Assembly (NCBI GenBank): GCA_019915135.1
Contig: JAHLMK010000009.1
Span: forward strand, 1,302,001-1,366,000
Reading direction: 5' to 3'
Source: Strobilurus pachycystidiatus
Taxonomy: Eukaryota; Basidiomycota; Agaricomycetes; Agaricales; Physalacriaceae
Length of the DNA stretch: 64,000 bases
Part shown: piece after piece, positions 60,765 to 64,000 of the stretch
Position numbering within the stretch: position 1 is the stretch's first letter
Layout of the letters: each line of letters begins with the position of its first letter
Position numbers and translations under genes: made by a program
Notes under the pieces: generated by a model
What the model saw: only the letters and a program-made list of their open reading frames with translations
What the model was told of the DNA's origin: nothing
Databases searched by the model: none

Positions 60765-61683
60765 GGTGGATGCAGTGAGTTTTCGAGAGACCCGTAGAAA
60801 GATATATGAATTAGTAATGCTACCGAGGAGTTGGGACCTCGTGAGCCAGAACGTCAGTGAAGGGGTCCACAAATCTCAGCCTAGCAACGTGAACGTTTGC
60901 GCCTGGCTTACTATACAATCAAGGAGACGGGCAAAATCCAGCGTAGTGCTCACTACCTCCGGGAATTCAATTATCTGAAACATCAAACGAAGCTCAACTA
61001 ACCTCAACCCGAGCAACACCAGCTTTCTCGTCAAGCCGCTTGATAGTTAGGAGCAGAAAGTAGCCGGCGGACAATGATTCAGGGCGCTATACGGTGTAGA
61101 GAGGGTCTGTAAGTCCCCGTTGGATGCATATTAGGCGAGGACTATGAGATGCTCACCCTCGGATGAGCGTGATTGAAGAGTGTCAGACACACGGATCAGG
61201 TACCCAGATGAATCCTCGAGCCTTTTTCGTGGGCTAGATGTGGGGGGAGAGAGCTCGAATTGATGTCCCAGGCGCGCAACCCTGCGCACTGTGGCCAAGT
61301 GCAGATCCTGGTACACCAGAGAAAGACGGGTTTGAAGGTGGGTCCTTGATGAGCATATGGAACTATATTGCCGATGAATCGTCATGAATGGATATGTTTG
61401 CAGGCTTGGGGTTCGGCCGTGCTACTGCAAGGACGGAGTGAAAGGTTTCGGGACGGTCGGCGTGGGACAGAGGCTGCTGATAGCCAGGTAATATGACCTC
61501 GAGGTGGGTCTGGCGTGATTGTACGGAAAGCAAACGCCACGGAGAGAGCTTGCGACGTATGAAAACGATATGGAAAGAGCCAACAGTGGCGAGAGTCAAG
61601 AGGGTGCAAAGCCCCTAAGTACGAGTGACTTTCTCAGACTTTCTCAGGTCCCCACTGGAACTTCAACTTGTTCTCCGACCGTC
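60765..61683. other. Divergent intergenic region
   Basis: Promoters of the hydrolase and of pseudokinase copy B. The last about 35 bp before 61684 (CTTCAACTTGTTCTCCGACC) match the 5' flank of copy A. Otherwise no feature seen. Confidence 0.5.
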
Positions 61684-62882
61684 ATGACGACGACCTTCCC
61701 TCTCGTATTTGTTGGCCTCCAAAGGAAAGTTCTATTTTCTCCCTATGTGCCTCCATCATGGAGAGACCAAACTGTGAACCCATTCCCTCGCATTCCTACC
61801 AGCTCACCAGACGCCTACCTGGCTTTGAGACCCAAGCCCTTTGTCGACAATGTCGAAGCGCAGCAAATCGAACTTTCGGACGAGGAAGCGAAAACCTGGG
61901 GTATTGACGTTGGACAACCCTGTCCTCTCATCTATACCGCGCACTGCGGCAATGGCAAAGATCGCAAGCTTTATTGCGTCAAGATGGCGATGCACACGGA
62001 GGAGGTCGTGACGGACCCCAACTCCTGTTGCTATGAAGCCATCGAGAAGATGTATGCGGATGCCCTCTTCCACGCCAACGAACTCCAGGCTATTGCGGGA
62101 TACTCGGTGCCGATACATTATGGCTTGTGGCGCTCAAAGACCGAGTGGGGCGGGGTCATGATTTGTGCAATCATGCAATACGGCGGTACACCATGGACTA
62201 TAGTCAAGACTACCAGATACAACACGCTCCAAAACAAGTCAGATCTCGCTTGCTGTCCTCTCTCAATTTGCTGTTGATTGAGCTCGATTTTCAGGATCAT
62301 TATAGGGCGCGCCGTGGAATTACTTCACGATTATCATATCTTTCACGGTCAGCTCGCAATGGACCTCCACCACATTCTTTTGCTTCCCGGTCCAAACGAG
62401 GACATGACATGCTTCATTGTCGACTTTTCGAGTGCAATCCCCTCCACCTGTGATCGTAAACTTCCTATTCTTCCCATCAGCACCGATGGACCCCTCAGGT
62501 CTGGATGCGAGGAGACTGCGGATGTCACCTACCTGCTGGGCATGCTCTCAAGGGATGATCGTCAAGGTTTGTTATGCTCTGTCCTTTCCCACGTATTCCC
62601 GGTAACATCTGTTGAATAGGTTACAAGAATATTGAGCAGCCCTTGAAGTTTTTTGACGCCTATTCATCACGATTTCCGTCTCTCTCAAGATATCAGGTCC
62701 TTATAGCTCAACGTCATCACTTCTTTGACAATCCACCGTTGGATTGGAACTCGAAGTTGGGATTTCGCGACGACGGGGAACTTGTCGTAACTTTTACAGA
62801 TGATGAGGAGACGATGGACGAAGAGCATCTACAGCTTTGCGATCGGATACCTTGTGATCTCTTGATGTCCTTTCTAAAGTAG
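61684..62882 (+). CDS. Pseudokinase-like protein, copy B
   Basis: Paralogue of 29493-30701 in opposite orientation 31 kb away. It starts MTTTFPLVFVGLQRKVLF. Exons end after TLQNK and DDRQ, with introns at about 62239-62294 and 62555-62619 in the same places as copy A. The kinase-like landmarks are again altered: HGQLAMDLHHILLLPG in place of the HRD..N loop and IVDFSSAIP in place of DFG. It ends CDRIPCDLLMSFLK. Differences from copy A cluster in the linker after the N-terminal block and in the acidic tail, while the loops above are conserved. This suggests both copies are maintained as proteins. No frame damage is seen. Confidence 0.72.
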
Positions 62883-63303
62883 TAATCCAGTATATAGTAA
62901 ATATACAGATTATCCCTCCTTCCTTCTCTGTACCTACAGTATCTCGCTCTGACAGGCACAATCTGGGCGCAATGGTAGCACAGCCACGCGCCCTAATTCG
63001 TCTTTCCCGAACCACCATCATGAACCGGGCGCCTTGCCTCTGTCCTCACCTGTAGCTGTAGCAAATATCCTCTTGTCTGACAGTTGCCACCAAAACCCAG
63101 ATTGTAATACAAGACAACTGTCAGTACAGGACACCTGCCACTAAACCCCCAGCACTCTCAAGGCTAAAACGGGACTGTGCGCCATATGTCGGGCTAGCGT
63201 CGGGTCCCGCCAATCACCCGATTCGGAAAATCAATAAAACATGTGTATTATTAATCTACGACAGCTGCTCGTAACCTCCCAAAGCGGAATTCTGCGCGGC
63301 ACC
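62883..63303. other. Convergent intergenic region
   Basis: Between pseudokinase copy B and the last ORF; AT-rich, with CTGTCAG/CTGACAG-type short inverted motifs near 63078 and 63118. Confidence 0.4.
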
Positions 63304-64000
63304 CTAACCGGCCGGCGTCTCGGCATCAACAATGGCCTCTGCCTCAGATGCGGCAAGACCGTCCATCGGACCGGACTTCCTCCCACGTGCAGGTGCAGAC
63401 CTGCGCCACAGCGTCTCGAATCCCTGTCTTATATGCCGCCGATCCTTTGCCTGTTGCAGTGCATAGGCGCGCCGGCCGGCGAGTTCCTCTGTCCGCAGAC
63501 CAGGTAGCTCTGTCGTACTGCGCTCCTGCCATAAACGCTCCTCGTAACGGAGCGAGCGTAAAACTCGCCGCATTTCCTCCTTGAGTATATCGACCTCCTC
63601 TGTCCAGCGGGTTTTTCTTGCCAGGGCTTTGGCCCATTTGATACGAACGCCTGTGAAACAAGATGAGTATATCAAAAATGCGCCACAGCATGACTTACAC
63701 TCGTGCAGATACTCATCGTCCTCTGCATCGGGTCCGCCATCCGATGTCCATATCCAGGACATTGTCGCCTTCCCCTCCCCGGGCACATCCCTCCGAATCG
63801 GATGTGAACTCTTCTTCACTCGACCTGTGCCAGTTACCCGGCCATCCCGTTTGTCCAACCGACCGAGCTTCTTCACAGCCTCGGCGTCAGACTCCGCCGT
63901 CATATACACCTTCACGTCTTCCGCGGCCAACTTTCGGAGACTGCCGCAAGCCTCTTCCCCTACGAGTCGGACCAGGCTTTCCCTAGATAGTCGGTACTTC
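63304..64000 (-). CDS. Partial ORF, possibly transposon-associated (KDZ-like)
   Basis: Runs off the right edge, so the start is outside. Two exons are visible: an upstream one (ATMSWIWTSDGGPDAEDDEYL) and, after an intron near 63652-63700, VRIKWAKALARKTRWTEEVD, then ILKEEMRRVLRSLRYEERLW and a C-terminal AYALQQAKDRRHI region. The phrase around EVDILKEEMRRVL resembles segments that I associate with KDZ-type transposon proteins of Agaricomycetes. That link is from memory and weak. It could be a fragment. Confidence 0.45.
   Translation of the reverse strand, partial: KYRLSRESLVRLVGEEACGSLRKLAAEDVKVYMTAESDAEAVKKLGRLDKRDGRVTGTGRVKKSSHPIRRDVPGEGKATMSWIWTSDGGPDAEDDEYLHECKSCCGAFLIYSSCFTGVRIKWAKALARKTRWTEEVDILKEEMRRVLRSLRYEERLWQERSTTELPGLRTEELAGRRAYALQQAKDRRHIRQGFETLWRRSAPARGRKSGPMDGLAASEAEAIVDAETPAG

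Noticed and set aside
62960..62990. tRNA-like GGCGCAATGGTAGCACAGC
   Set aside because: A-box-like stretch without a matching B box or cloverleaf.

Overview
The window is nuclear DNA of a filamentous basidiomycete, most likely a mushroom-forming Agaricomycete. The signs are dense short introns of about 45-65 nt with GT..AG borders, genes packed on both strands, and families typical of that group: DUF6534 membrane proteins, solitary F-box proteins, a large P450, an ENA-type cation ATPase, and a sacsin-like ATPase fused to BTB. Genes are described as spans from start codon to stop codon. Introns were placed by eye from splice borders and protein continuity.

Layout. 0-16.6 kb: Prp43/DHX15 splicing helicase (+), F-box protein (+), cytochrome P450 (-), DUF6534 seven-helix-type membrane protein (+), ENA-type Na+/K+ efflux P-type ATPase (-), intracellular GH5 glycosidase (+). 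17.0-22.4 kb: a complete-length Ty1/copia LTR retrotransposon with two identical 199-bp LTRs and a 5-bp target-site duplication (GTAAC), but with its coding region split over three frames. 23-27.5 kb: a low-complexity hypothetical protein (+), then a head-to-head pair, Gpi1/PIG-Q of GPI-anchor synthesis (-) and a Rho3-like GTPase (+), with only 108 bp between start codons.

28-36.2 kb: F-box/LRR-like protein (-), a pseudokinase-like protein (-), a patch of direct and inverted repeats, a bifunctional lysine-ketoglutarate reductase/saccharopine dehydrogenase (+), a decayed piece of a BTB gene, and ATP synthase subunit f (-). 36.6-45.0 kb: one giant gene (-) encoding a sacsin-like protein with two HSP90-type ATPase modules and a C-terminal BTB domain. 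45.9-48.8 kb: histone H4 (+) and a bHLH transcription factor (+). 49-52 kb is gene-poor. 52.0-62.9 kb: a type I membrane glycoprotein (-), 20S proteasome beta subunit Pre4/PSMB4 (-) head-to-head with an uncharacterised ~690-residue protein (+), a secreted alpha/beta hydrolase (-), and a second, inverted copy of the pseudokinase gene (+). The window ends inside a minus-strand ORF that may belong to a transposable element.

Most genes are unrelated housekeeping or accessory genes, and I see no biosynthetic cluster. The most unusual material is: the copia element, with a perfect -1 slippery heptamer between protease and integrase and an intron-like segment between integrase and RT; the duplicated pseudokinase family with catalytic residues replaced in both copies; the repeat patch around one pseudokinase copy; and the sacsin-BTB giant with a decayed fragment of its own C-terminal region beside it.
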